Positions 1 to 12,426 of a stretch of DNA of 64,000 nt are shown here, one piece after another (position 1 is the first letter of the stretch; every line of letters starts with the position of its first letter). The position numbers and the translations under genes were made by a program. Source of the stretch: Aphis gossypii (lineage: Eukaryota > Arthropoda > Insecta > Hemiptera > Aphididae); assembly GCF_020184175.1 (NCBI RefSeq), contig NC_065530.1:71587260-71651259 (forward strand), in the 5' to 3' direction. Below the pieces are notes generated by a model. The model saw nothing but the letters and a program-made list of their open reading frames with translations. It did not search any database and was not told the origin of the DNA.

Positions 1-782
1 CGTTAAAAGTCAAAAATCTTTAATATTCATTAAGTACCTATATCCATAATAATGTATATTGAAATTGCAATCAAATTAAAATTGATGAATTGTATCAAAA
101 TAATTATCATATTATAATTATAATTATAAAATACTCAATACTGGTTACGAAACACGTCGGCCAGTAGTCATTCTCTAAGCATTTTGTGTCTAATGAAAAC
201 CGTAGGTACATCAGGATTGGTACCAAAACATCGGGCAGCGTTTGAATAAAATATTTGTATAACAATGCTAAAAGTACTATATACTCGTATGCATCTGTGT
301 TGACCTAAGTGTAAATATATTATATACCTTCACATTCATCGCCGTTCATCTTTCGTTCGCTAAACTGATCTACTAACATTCTTGGTCATTTCTGTTTTTT
401 TTTTTTGTTTTTTTAGAACTTTAAAATTTTAAGCATTTTAAACAGACATCTTACGGTATTTGCCTTTTGTTTTCACAATATTGCCTTTATCCGAAAGCAT
501 TTTAAAATATATTAATGTTTTATAGTATAATACAAACAGTGACTTTTAACATAATTTAAATCCGTTTAGATGGTAAACAGTGATTTATTAAAATTTTTAA
601 AACTATACCAATAGTACAAAATTTTCCTATACATGTTGTTGAATAGATTGGTTAAATTTTAATCAAAAATATTCCTAGATTTCTGGCAACTAATATATTT
701 ATAATTAATAATTGTTATTGCGTATTCAACTATTTGATGTTAAAATAACGAATTATTATAATTAGTGCAAATCATTAAACTG

Positions 783-784
<2 letters not shown>

Positions 785-816
<32 letters not shown>
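785..816. repeat. (ATA)n microsatellite
   Basis: An uninterrupted trinucleotide tract of about ten units lies in AT-rich DNA. It has no visible function. Confidence 0.85.
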
Positions 817-819
<3 letters not shown>

Positions 820-1294
820 GATTTTGAACACAAACAAATAATTCAACTCAATATAAAAAATTAAACTGTTTGAAAATACTTACAGTACAAATAAACGTAA
901 CTTGTATTAGTTATATTCAATATGTTGATATTAATTAATTAACATCTATTTTACAAAGTTGGCAAATTCAATTATTTGTAATCTAATAGATTTTTACTGT
1001 GGTTTGGACGAATAAAACTTGAAATAAGTTTATAAATATTTTGTCCAGTTATAATTATTGCACTTCATTATTATATCAAAAAAAGTTTTAATTAGTATAA
1101 TTATTATACAATGTAATAAGTTATTGATTTTTTTTTCGATAACATTTTTCAACTTTTTAATGTGTATATAGACTGAATAAATAATTTTATTTTGACTATA
1201 AATGGTTCTATAGGTAAAAAAAAAATACTTTAACATGGATACATGTGTATTGAAAAATTACGTGATCTAAGTAGATAAATGATTTTAATTGTTA

Positions 1295-1310
1295 TGCACG
1301 TGCACGTGCA
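1295..1310. promoter_or_regulatory. double E-box palindrome
   Basis: TGCACGTGCACGTGCA is a perfect 16-bp palindrome containing two back-to-back CACGTG E-boxes, the core bound by bHLH factors of the Myc/Max/USF and Clock classes. No gene start is visible beside it, so any regulatory role is inferred only from the motif. Confidence 0.3.
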
Positions 1311-4300
1311 ATTACAATATTTCACATGGAATTTAATGAAAAATAAAAAAAAAAACATCAAACAAAACGAAAAAGACTATAAAATATAGTAAAACTTCTC
1401 ATTAAAAATATTATAAACAAACAAAATTAATAATACAACCATATTTGTACAGTGCATGTACATATTTTTAAAACTATATGCAACATTTTTCAATAAAACA
1501 TATTAATATAGCGTTTGTACAATTATACATATATGTATTGAACATAAGTACTGAGTATAATGGTTTTTAAAAATTAAAATATTATTATTTAATTAAACTA
1601 TCAGTATATTTTAGACTGGTCATGTGTTCTGTATATGAATTTTTATATTTTTTTATATAATAATATATATATTGTGTTATTGTATAATCGAGGATCTAAT
1701 GCTTGTCGTCCGCATTATACAGGATTATACAGGATGTCCTTTTCAATTAATTTTGTGGGAGACGAGATCGACGACCATGTTTTTTGATATTAATTTATTA
1801 TTATTCGTACGTTTTATAGGTAAATATTCCTGTACAAACAAAAAAAATTATATCCATTTGTAATTTCGTTATAAAAATAATGTCTACAACTATACCAGGT
1901 ACAATATTCACTATTGTAAAAACTACAGAAGAAAATAATCGCCATTTGTTTACATTCATATTATACACATCGAGTTTTTTTTTTTTTTGATTCACATAAC
2001 CAATCATCACGTACTTATTTTACATTTGAGTGTATTTTTAACGGACAACGGCAAACGGGATACCCGATAATTTGAATCGAGACGTGTTTAAAATAAACTA
2101 GAAAACATATCCAATCTCGATTGCAGCGTTATACGTACATGCGATATTAATATAATATTACAACACGTTAATAACGAATGTTATTTGCATTTGTGTCGCG
2201 AGTGCGCCTACTGAGCGCATATAATATTTTTATGGTATGAGTAGCAGTCGACCATTAAAACACCGATAACACTTCAATATACGAGTGTTATTTACTGCCT
2301 GTCAGTGGTAACGAAACGAGTGAACTGTGTAAGGAAGGTCAGGTATATCAGTTCGCATGAAAAAAAAAATGTAAACCGTCAGATATTTATCAAACGTGGT
2401 AAAAAAAAAAAAACAACCAAGGACACATGTTTGTGACTCGTGCTCGCTTTTCGTCGAGATTGACGTGTAAATGGGATCTCTTCGCCATCTCCCCTTCCCC
2501 CGCCGTCAACAAACATCAGCTCTCCGCGTTTATACAATAATATAATATTATGATGTATGTATATTATAGTCAAGTTTGTTGTCGGTCTCGAATAAAATAT
2601 ATTATGTTCTGAACGTGTTTTGTATCATCAATCATATTGTGTGACTCATAAAACAAAAGCCAACAATTCACTTACCTGCCAATACCTTTATTAAAATTAT
2701 TCATTTTCCATCCGAATTCAATCAGTTTTGCAATGGTTTCAATTTTTCGCTCTTTTAAATATGCTATGAGATTTCAATAAATATCAATAAGGCGCAAATA
2801 GTTTTAAAAATTAAACTGTAATAAACAATTTTATTAGAATTTACGTAAACGTATTAAGTAACTTCCTATATGCAGTGTTAAAATGCTTCACTTAAAAGTT
2901 TATTAATACTTACCTTTTAACAAAACAAACCATTGTTTATGTCAAGTGCAATTTGATTATCCCCATTTTAAAGATAAATGTAAACCAAATAAACACTACC
3001 AATAATAAGAATTCCGTGTAGACTTTCCATAAAATTCCAGGATAAAGCCGTTTGATATCATCAAAGAAAAAGAAAACAAACAAGTATTCGCCATAAATAA
3101 ATACATACCAAAAATGTCCACAAAGCATTTTTATACTATGTGTACAAATTTCTGTCTTTTCAAACTATTAAAAATATAATTTTTAGTAACATAATTCACT
3201 TGTTTTTAAATATCAAAAATCAAAAAAATTACAAAGAAGTGGATTATGAGGTTACTTTATAGTCTTTATACGACCGAAAGAAAACAAAAGTATGAGACGT
3301 TTCATACTCAGTAAAACAAAAACAATTCCACTGCAGCTGAATAGTATAAAGATAATATTTTCCGTGCAATATTGTGAAAATAAAAATTATACAGCCTACC
3401 TTATTATTTTTATATAAGTATCATAATAAATTATAATATAATATTAATGACAAAAAACTAAAAATTAATAGAAAAAAAAAATCAAAATTATATTGTACTA
3501 ATTCCTTTATGTGTAGATTTTAGAGCACAATAATAATACGAGTATAATATTGTACAATGAGAATACATGATATAAGTTCTTATTTTTAAAATTATTACGG
3601 TTTTAATTACTCTTTTAAAAGTTTTCTTTACTCCAAATCCAAGTCAATGAACAGAGGACCTTATGAAAAAAGACAGTCGAATCAAAACCTTTAAAACTTT
3701 TGTTTACGCCACCACTTTATCGACGAGCAATTGAACTTGGGCAATTATCGGAAAACAAAATGGTATTCATAGAGATAAGAGAAGTTGAAATGAAAGCTGA
3801 GAAGTGGTTTTTTTCTGTGGGGCCTCTTAGGAAGTTTTCTCTCCTTATTGTTTCATCGAGTTTTTGACGTCTTATTGTTTCACCAGAGTTCATGAGCCGA
3901 GTTACTTTTAGCTTATTCCGATACGGTACTTAAAATCGGTAAGTTTTTCCGACGATAAAACCAAAACACAAATTTCTACTACCGACCGCAACGGGAAAAC
4001 TGTTTTCTCCGTTCGACATTTATCATCCATTGGATTACGATTTTCAATCAATCCCATTATACTATCTTGTTAGTAGAATATAATACAATTTGCATTATTA
4101 ATTTAATGAAGACTAATTATTGTTTATGACGCCCACTACAAATAAGAAATAGTTTAATTATTGCATTATTTGTGTTTTATATAATATATTATTATTATTA
4201 TTATTATTTTATATTATATGTTTCAGTTAAAGTATAAAGTGGTGTTATCTCATGAAATATCTAAGTACTTCATAGTTTATATACACTAACCAAATAACAA

Positions 4301-6960
4301 TAAACCGTACAATTTAACTTGACACTTTATAAATTCCCCGCGATTGTTCAGTTACATTGTGTGCATTGTAAGTAGTTAGGATAAAATGAATTTTCTGGTA
4401 CGTGTGAACTAGCCTGCAGGTAATCCTTATAATACATATTATTCCTAAATGTTATCAACATTTTTTAATGGCAAAATAATAATTTTGTATCAATATTCTT
4501 CAACTAGGCAATATCGTAGTATTACGATATAATAATATGACGTATATTATATAATATTTACTGTAGTAGTAATTTTTATATTTGTATGTGTTTTTTGTTT
4601 ACAAACTATTTAAAGAAACTCTGATTTGGTAATTTTATGTAAATCTTTTTTTTTTAGTGGAAAAGATATCCTTATAAAATAGTCTTGCTTTAATGTGATC
4701 CTATTACTTCACAATAAATTTTTCATATGTTTTTTAAATCGTTGTAATATTATTTATTTGTTTTTTTAATGTTGTAAAAATATATATATATATATCTTAA
4801 TAATATTAAGCTAACAGCTTTCAAGCTTCAAAACACGAATTTTACAAAACAAAATTATTAAAATCTAGAAAACATTCTGAGGAAAATTACCCCTTAGTTA
4901 TTTCAAAACGGAACGAGTCCAATAATTAATTTTATGTTTTAAATTTTAATACCAAATTGAAGTACCATAATTATTTAATCATAAATTCTAAAATTTTAAG
5001 ACTTAAGTTTCTAACGAAGAAATTCAAATAATTATTTAGTTATAGTGATATTTCATTAACGAAATTAATATTAACTATATCTTATTTGAAGGAATTATTA
5101 CATTTGTTATGTGAGTTTAATTTTTTATGAGTGTTATGACTTCATTGATAATTACATAACACAGCAGTGACTTTCAAATGATATTTCAACTAATTTATTT
5201 TTAGAATTACGAATAATTAGGTCAAAATAATTAAGTTAATTTATTTCTCAGAACAAATATCTTTTAAAGCTTTATCAATGGCTGTATAAAAATATTTAAT
5301 GTACTTTTATATTTTATATTATATTCTGAATTAGAAATAAATATTAAAAAATACAATGTATATTGTATACCCAACCTGTAATAATGTTTACAAGACAAAA
5401 GTACTAATTTAAAACCAGAAAGTTTTATAATAATTTTTTTTCCTTATTGGTTTAAAGTGTTTAAACTTTAAACAATATAACCTAATAGAGCAGCACACCT
5501 ACAGTTATATAAACTAAATTAAATTTAAAAATTATATTATTTATATTTTTTGACTATTGTATAACTTTTTATTGATTAATTTTAAGACTATTAACTTAAT
5601 ATTTTAATCTATGAACGTAGAAATGTAACAAAAAATAATAGGAAAAATACAAAGAATTAACATTTCTTTTGTTCAATATTACGGAAAAAATAAAATCCTA
5701 GAATTCCGATAAAATAAAAGTTTATTTAAAATGTAAAATGAATGTAATGTAAGCTTTATAACATATTTTCAATTGTTACTCAATTGATGTATTTTACGTT
5801 CATTGAGTTCAAAAAAAAATTCCTTTGAAACCAAATTAAATAAAAAATAAAATCTTCTTATAATGTTGTCGTTGGAAGAAAGTTAACTTGATATAAATAA
5901 TTAGTAAAAAATGAGCTATATAATCGAGTTATCGATTAATTGTAGATGAAAACCATAACAATAAATAACTTAGTAAATTCCATAGTGTGTGTGTAACTTT
6001 ACTGAATAATTTTATTCAGTAAAAAATAATTTTGATAAATTTTTTTTATTCTGATTTGTTGAAAGATTTATCTTTTTGTGTTCTTAACGTTTTTTATATC
6101 TAATTTAACATCCTAAATATTTTTTGTTAAACTTGATTCACATGGCGTCTTTAATTTTTCAATAAGTTATTTACCAAATATTTGTTGAGTTTATTAATAC
6201 AATCGCTAAAACTTATAAGTATAATTATAATCATACTATTATTAATTTTATTATTAATATATTAAAATATTTCTGGACGTAAAATGCCTTTTGCTTAATA
6301 ACTAATTCAACAATACCTAACAATGTCACGTTATATATTTTGAGCAAAAGGTTTTTAGCAAAATCTTTGCGATAACATAATATTATAAAATATATGATAT
6401 TAAATTTTTCTTCGTAAGACTCTCCGCGAATGCCAATCAGTAAATTACACCTTAATTATTGCTCACTTTTTGCAAATGAACGTGATTAATTCACTCCAAC
6501 TCTCGACCAAATTCGAACGCTTTCTAAAAATCTGCGGGAATTAACTTTGTTTTTTACTCGTTTAAGCTCATTTCACCATCTACGTTTTTATTGGATCTAC
6601 TAATATTATAACATTGGCATCCGTAAAACGCCGCACTCATCCAACAGCGATATCTTATGTCTCCTGAATCCTGATGTATCCGACTGTAATGTTTGATTAA
6701 ATGTTGTTTTTAAAAATATATCTGTGGTATAAGTAAATAGCATGATAACAATTTATTATTGCCTATCGGTATAATTAAGATAAATAAACCTTGTCAATAT
6801 AAAGACCAAAGCTACCAAAGAAATGAAAATGCCTAATTTTACAATAATATATTTTATTATTTTATTTTATACATTATTTATTTAAACTTTAAATGAAATT
6901 ATATTTTTTTCGTAATATAGAATAATAATACTAAAAATATCAACAAAAACAAATAACTAA

Positions 6961-7035
6961 ATCACACGTAACAAAAAAATTGATAAGTAGATCACACGTA
7001 ACAACAAAAATTGATAGGTAGATCACACGTAACAA
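6961..7035. repeat. short tandem repeat, 30-31 bp unit
   Basis: The phrase ATCACACGTAACAA recurs at 6,961, 6,991 and 7,022. Between copies it is followed by an A-run and TTGATARGTAG, giving two full units and a partial third. Each unit contains a CACGT core. It is a minisatellite-like tract of unknown role. Confidence 0.75.
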
Positions 7036-8679
7036 TGGTAGGTACCATTATGTTATCGTGCGTATATATCACCGCCACGCAATGTCCTCAGTGTTAAAAT
7101 ATTATTGCATGGACATAAATCATTTCTCGGAGAGATGTCCCGCCGGAGAGAGGTAGAGAGAAACGTGAAGAGTCAAATGGAGCGAGATCGAAGACGGGGA
7201 AACCGCCCCCCTTTATTGACCTACTCCTGACCGTTGTCGACATCTACCGCGTTATTTATTCCGATAATGAAAATTGACTGAATCACCTTCCCCACCATCA
7301 GGCACCCTGAAACCACACGTCCAACACTCACACACCCAAAAATAACGGTGACAATCGTCTACACATCAGTACAAATATGCAGCGCGAACCTTGTTGATGG
7401 GATTATGCCGATAGGACTTAACTTATCTGGTCTGGCCAATAATATTAATACACATATTTTATTATAATTTTCAGACTTTTTTTTTCTTTGTGTATTTTAC
7501 CACACTCATATAATGTCCTTTGTGTTTAATTTATTTTTAATATCTTAATTAAATCTCTGCTGCTATAATATAAATCATATTATTATAAATTTATAAAATT
7601 ATTAACGTTATAACTGTACATACATATTTTAATATTATGATATATAAGAGTACTATAACTGTTAAATAAACTTAACAATTATTGTTAGGGCAAAGCTGCT
7701 GTGATACCATACTATGATTATTTCGATACAGTAAAATTTCGACTGTCATTTATATAATAATATAATAATCGTCTTTTTTTTGTGTATATATTATTCTACG
7801 TATTACAATACCATACTGCAAGCTCCACTCAACTTTTTACGCCATAGTAATACTGCGTTATATTTTTTTTTTTGGTTTTTGTCTGCTCACAGTGAAGGAC
7901 TGATCAAATAAAAATATTTCACTCGAACATTCGAACAATATCATCATCCCTAATGCGCTGTGTTAATAATACTATTATATATAATAATAATATTTATCTC
8001 ATATAGAAAATTCACAAAATATATACTTATGTATATTTGATTTTAGTCACAAAATAGTAATTTTTATGTATTCTCTTCATTTTCAGAAATCAAGACTTGT
8101 GTTTTTTTCATTAAGGAAAATATTAGTATTATTATTCGTTACGAATTTTACATTGTCGGATTCGTCATGAACAATTTAACATCCCCTCGTCATTGAAACA
8201 CTAAACGAACATCCTCATCTTCAAATTCACCAATACATAATAGTAAAAAATTAGGTCCCTCTGTTCATGAGGTCGATTAACAGTATTGGCTATTGAGGAT
8301 ACTCTAGTTAAACTTAACATCACATTTATTTTACGAATACTTAATGAACTACATTAATTAATTCCAAAAAAAATGTACTGTCAATCTGTATAATAGACTT
8401 CGTTAATTCGCATTTAAAAACCTGTTGGTCCAACTCACCTGTATCAATGGTTTCTTTTGCAAGTCTAAATCGTCATTGGTTATTATCTGAGCTCGTGAAA
8501 CTTAAATTATTATGTAATTACGTAATGCTTGACCACAACAAATTCCAACTTCCACTTATTTCAGACACAATGATTCGGCCTCATTTTAGGTGATTATTAG
8601 TCACCATCAGCATTCAACAAACTAAGGCTCCATAGGTGAACTGGATTAATTTGTTTTAAATTAACTTGAAACCTGACAA

Positions 8680-9030
8680 CAATAATAAAGATATTCTCAA
8701 TCTATTTTTGCTACTTAACTCCACAGCAATGTGGAAATACCTTACAAAATAACAGCGGGCCACCGCAATGTCATAAATGCCAGAAATATGGACACACCGC
8801 AAATCATTGCCACATCCTCCTCGTTTCGTCAAGTACAGGGAAAATCGCTTTTCTGAATTTTTATAAAAGACAAAAACAGGCCTATCAAGTGTACTTACGT
8901 CCTACACTATTGAGAGGTCATCATAGAGATCACCAACTTAGAGGATTTTCAACGTAAAAATTCCTTCCCGAGTGGCGTAAAACCAGTCATCCAAACCATT
9001 ACATTCTGTATGAGTTAAAACACACATCAT
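8680..9030 (+). pseudogene. decayed LINE gag-like ORF with CCHC zinc knuckle
   Basis: In one forward frame the sequence reads PPQCHKCQKYGHTANHCH. This is a CX2CX4HX4C zinc knuckle, with Cys codons at 8,769, 8,778 and 8,808 and His at 8,793. A proline before the first Cys and the CHKCQKYGHT context are typical of ORF1 (gag) of Jockey/X-element-type non-LTR retrotransposons. Downstream the frame shifts: pieces such as HRDHQLRGFST resemble the second, degenerate part of the same gag but end at a stop near 8,957. No reverse transcriptase was seen. I read it as a dead, 5'-fragment LINE copy. The outer limits are uncertain and similar-looking sequence may extend to about 9.2 kb. Confidence 0.55.
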
Positions 9031-9049
9031 ATTTTTTTAACTCTCCTTG

Positions 9050-11300
9050 ATTCCAAATTTAACCTTCTTATGCCTCCGTTGTGGACTCTAATAATTTTAT
9101 ATTATTCAATAATTCAATTAATGACATATCGCAATCCAATTTTTTTTCAGACCTTACTACATTAATTAATCTCCTCATTTCCCTCCTTGCCGTACCACTA
9201 TTATATATTTCACAGTAAAATTATTTATTTTATTATTTATTTATAATGACATACATCTCATTAGATTATTAATATCCCTATAAATTTTAATTGACCTTTT
9301 ATTTATATAGATTATTTTTAAATTATTTTATTATAACTATATCTAAATATTATCATATTATATATTCAAATTGATGTATGTTATAAATTTTAAATATTAA
9401 ACTATAATAACTACTTATTCAAAATTAATAACTTTTTTTTTTTTACCTAGACTAAATTTGTTTAAATTATAAAATTTAATTCTTTTTTTAAATTTTAAAT
9501 TCCATGCTCGGCTGATTAAAAGAGACAATAGAGAATTACGTGTGTTTGCACCATTTTCTAATACACTTCAATATTGCACATAAATAATCTGTTAATCGTA
9601 TTATATCTGTTATCTTTGGCAAATAATTCTTATCGTGCCCTAGCTAATGACCTGAGTAATTTTAAAAATTAAAATAATATCTACCTATTGAAATCAACAA
9701 AGTGTGTGTAACTATATAATATAATGATTATGGTTATAATTAGTTAATTTCTTAGATAAATTCGTATTTCTCTATTAAATATTTTACATTTATCCCGAGA
9801 CCCTCTCAAATTATAATATATTGTTAATTATTTTTATCATCGTGTGTTATCAGTTAGCTGTCAATTGTTGTTAAATAAATGCAAATTTAAAAATAACTTT
9901 TGAATAAGTATATTTTATACCACCTTGTATTACTTTTTGTAATTAAAATCAAAACCCATTCATCCAATAAACATTTCCAATAATACAGCATATTTTATTT
10001 ATATAGTATTCTATTTACAGTTTCTTTTACTCTTATTATATATTTGTTGATAAAAACGTTACAACTATATTTTTTTTCATAACAAAACATCACTTTGATT
10101 TTAAACTTAATGTTAAGATGTATGTCAAGGAAGTCAACACGGTTATTGTCCATTTAAACACATTTAAGTATTATTACATGTGACAACTTTTACTGTTGGG
10201 TCACCCTTACTTCAGCAGTTCAACTAACCCATCATAATTTTAATGTTTATCACTAATTTTAAACGGTAAAGAGTAAAAAGCAATTTTTTAATACATGTCG
10301 TATGCCATTAAATCCTTTTTAAAATTAAAAAAATGCATGTTATAATATATTAACTATTAAGTATAAAACGTAATTAAATGTGACAGTATAGACCCATAGT
10401 GATTTTTAATTATTGAATTTCCATAATCGATGCAATTATTCATCATCAAATACAACTGATACAGCATACAAACAATATAATATACTTTGGATAACGATTT
10501 CTAAACAAATATGAATGTATCGTTTTAGCAGTTATTAAAAAAAAAAAAAATGAATTATTAATTATTTTACATAATTAAATATATTATAATAGTTGCACAA
10601 TAGTTAGGAATCATATCAATTTAAAAATTGTGATTATCGATGATATCTAATTTAAGGTATTTCCGTACATTAATTGTTAAATATAAAAGACAAATTAGCG
10701 CTTGATGCCTTAATCTACAATATACGTACGTTTACAGCTTAGTAATGTAAAAATACACTATTAATTATAAAATAAGACTTAATGTATTAAAGAATAATTA
10801 TCAATACACAACAACCTCAATGTTCTCAAAAATCTCAAAAATCTCTATCTCCAGCAATATTTTGTAGGTGCCCCCAATAATCACAGTATATATGCCTAAA
10901 CCTTGCTATTTGAACCTGATTTAAAAAAAAACCATATAACTCAAAATTATTTTTTAATAAAATATATTTATGTATACTTACTTCATTATTATATTATATA
11001 AAATTATTGTTATATTTTATTCACAAATTTTAAAACAGATATGTGAACAAAAATTTTACGAAACATAAGGGTGTACAGTCTAACAAAATATTCACCTCAG
11101 AAATATGCAATGAAAAAAGGCTTACATATTTTATAACTTATTTTAGATTGTAATGAAAAGTAATTTAATGATAATAAATCTATCCTCGATGCTAAGATTC
11201 TCATTACTAGGTACGGTTTAATAATTATGACCGCAATAACCGAAAATACATCACAGAAGGTAAAAAATATATTTTCTATAAAATATTATCTTACTATAAT
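9050..11300. other. AT-rich spacer, nothing recognised
   Basis: Low-complexity AT-rich DNA with frequent stops in all frames. No splice-linked coding segments, RNA genes or clear terminal inverted repeats were seen. Confidence 0.6.
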
Positions 11301-11657
11301 AACAACAAAAAAACACATCGATGTTCAATCGCATTATACTTGGCTATATAATAAAACATTATTGCAGTATAGGTTATAGGCGCGGTGACAGGATAAATCC
11401 TATGGAGGAGTGGATTCTTCTAAATGACCATCGGAAGCAAAACGCGACGCCTTGTATATCATATTATCTTGTTCTTCGTATTATTATTATTATTATTATT
11501 ATGCATACACGTCGAGAGTGTTATAAACGTGAGTGTGACAGATGGACGTTCGACAATGATCGCTTCGGAGCGACAGTGTCGACTTTATTGCACGCATTAC
11601 GCTATCTCACGAGCTTCCACGATGGTGTAACGTGAATTACATACATTATGGTGCAAT

Positions 11658-11674
11658 ACACACACACACACACA
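11658..11674. repeat. (CA)n microsatellite
   Basis: A dinucleotide tract of about eight units inside the CpG-rich region. Confidence 0.85.
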
Positions 11675-12379
11675 GTTTTCTAACGTATAATCATATTATA
11701 TATAATATATTTATCGTACACTGTAAGGGTATTTTTCCAGTCTACTCGGTCGAACGCGATCGATAGCCGATAAAACAATAATATAATATCATATTTCGCC
11801 ATGGACGAAAGTATATGGTTGGTACATAATATAATAATAATAATATGTACTTCGACGATGATATTATACACTACTAGACTGCACGCGCACAATGAGTTGA
11901 CGACAGCGACAATGACGATAATAATAATAATAATAACAATAATATACTATTGAATTCAATTAGCAGAAACGTGCCGCCGAGGAAGAGTAGGACGAGGTGT
12001 AAGTATATAATGTGGTGTCGGTGACGGTTGGAGGTAACGGTCTGTGGACCCGAGGAGTGTGTATAGCGTGTATTGTAGTCACACTACACCGGGGGTTGCT
12101 CCGCCCTGGTGCGAAAAGGACGACAACGACGACGACCACCACAAGTTTAAGTTTTGCTCGCTATCCGTGGTGGCGGACGTCGGCGGGGGCATCACTGTTG
12201 GAGTGGCGGGTATGTAGGACTCGGAGGGTGGAACACACAGACAGGATTATCCGGCGATGGGTGTTCAACTGTGACGGAGATAACGCCGGGCGGCGCAAAG
12301 AGTTGTTATTCTCTCCCGTGCCGGCGTAAGTGATTCATTCGTAAACTTCGGTGGCCCACAGCGAGAAAGCAGTTCCCAC

Positions 12380-12426
12380 CCACACACCCACACACACACG
12401 CACGCACGCACATACATACACGCACA
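12380..12426. repeat. CA/CG compound microsatellite
   Basis: Alternating CACA, CGCA and CATA units form a purine-pyrimidine alternating tract that could adopt Z-DNA. It lies about 50 bp past the donor-like GTAAGT at 12,328. Confidence 0.8.

Larger units (their letters stand above)
1..8100. other. AT-rich DNA without a supported gene
   Basis: I see no exon chain with coding character. The short open frames here are chance openings in AT-rich sequence with low-complexity translations. Simple repeats include an (ATA)n tract near 785-816 and a TA run near 4,781-4,793. Slightly more complex, more CpG-containing patches at about 3,640-4,030 and 7,080-7,440 do not translate to anything I recognise. 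They could be regulatory DNA or non-coding exons of a gene outside the window. Confidence 0.6.

Noticed and set aside
6961..7035. Repeat-spacer pattern considered as CRISPR-like
   Set aside because: Only two to three contiguous 30-bp units without unique spacers, in a eukaryotic genome. A minisatellite explains it.
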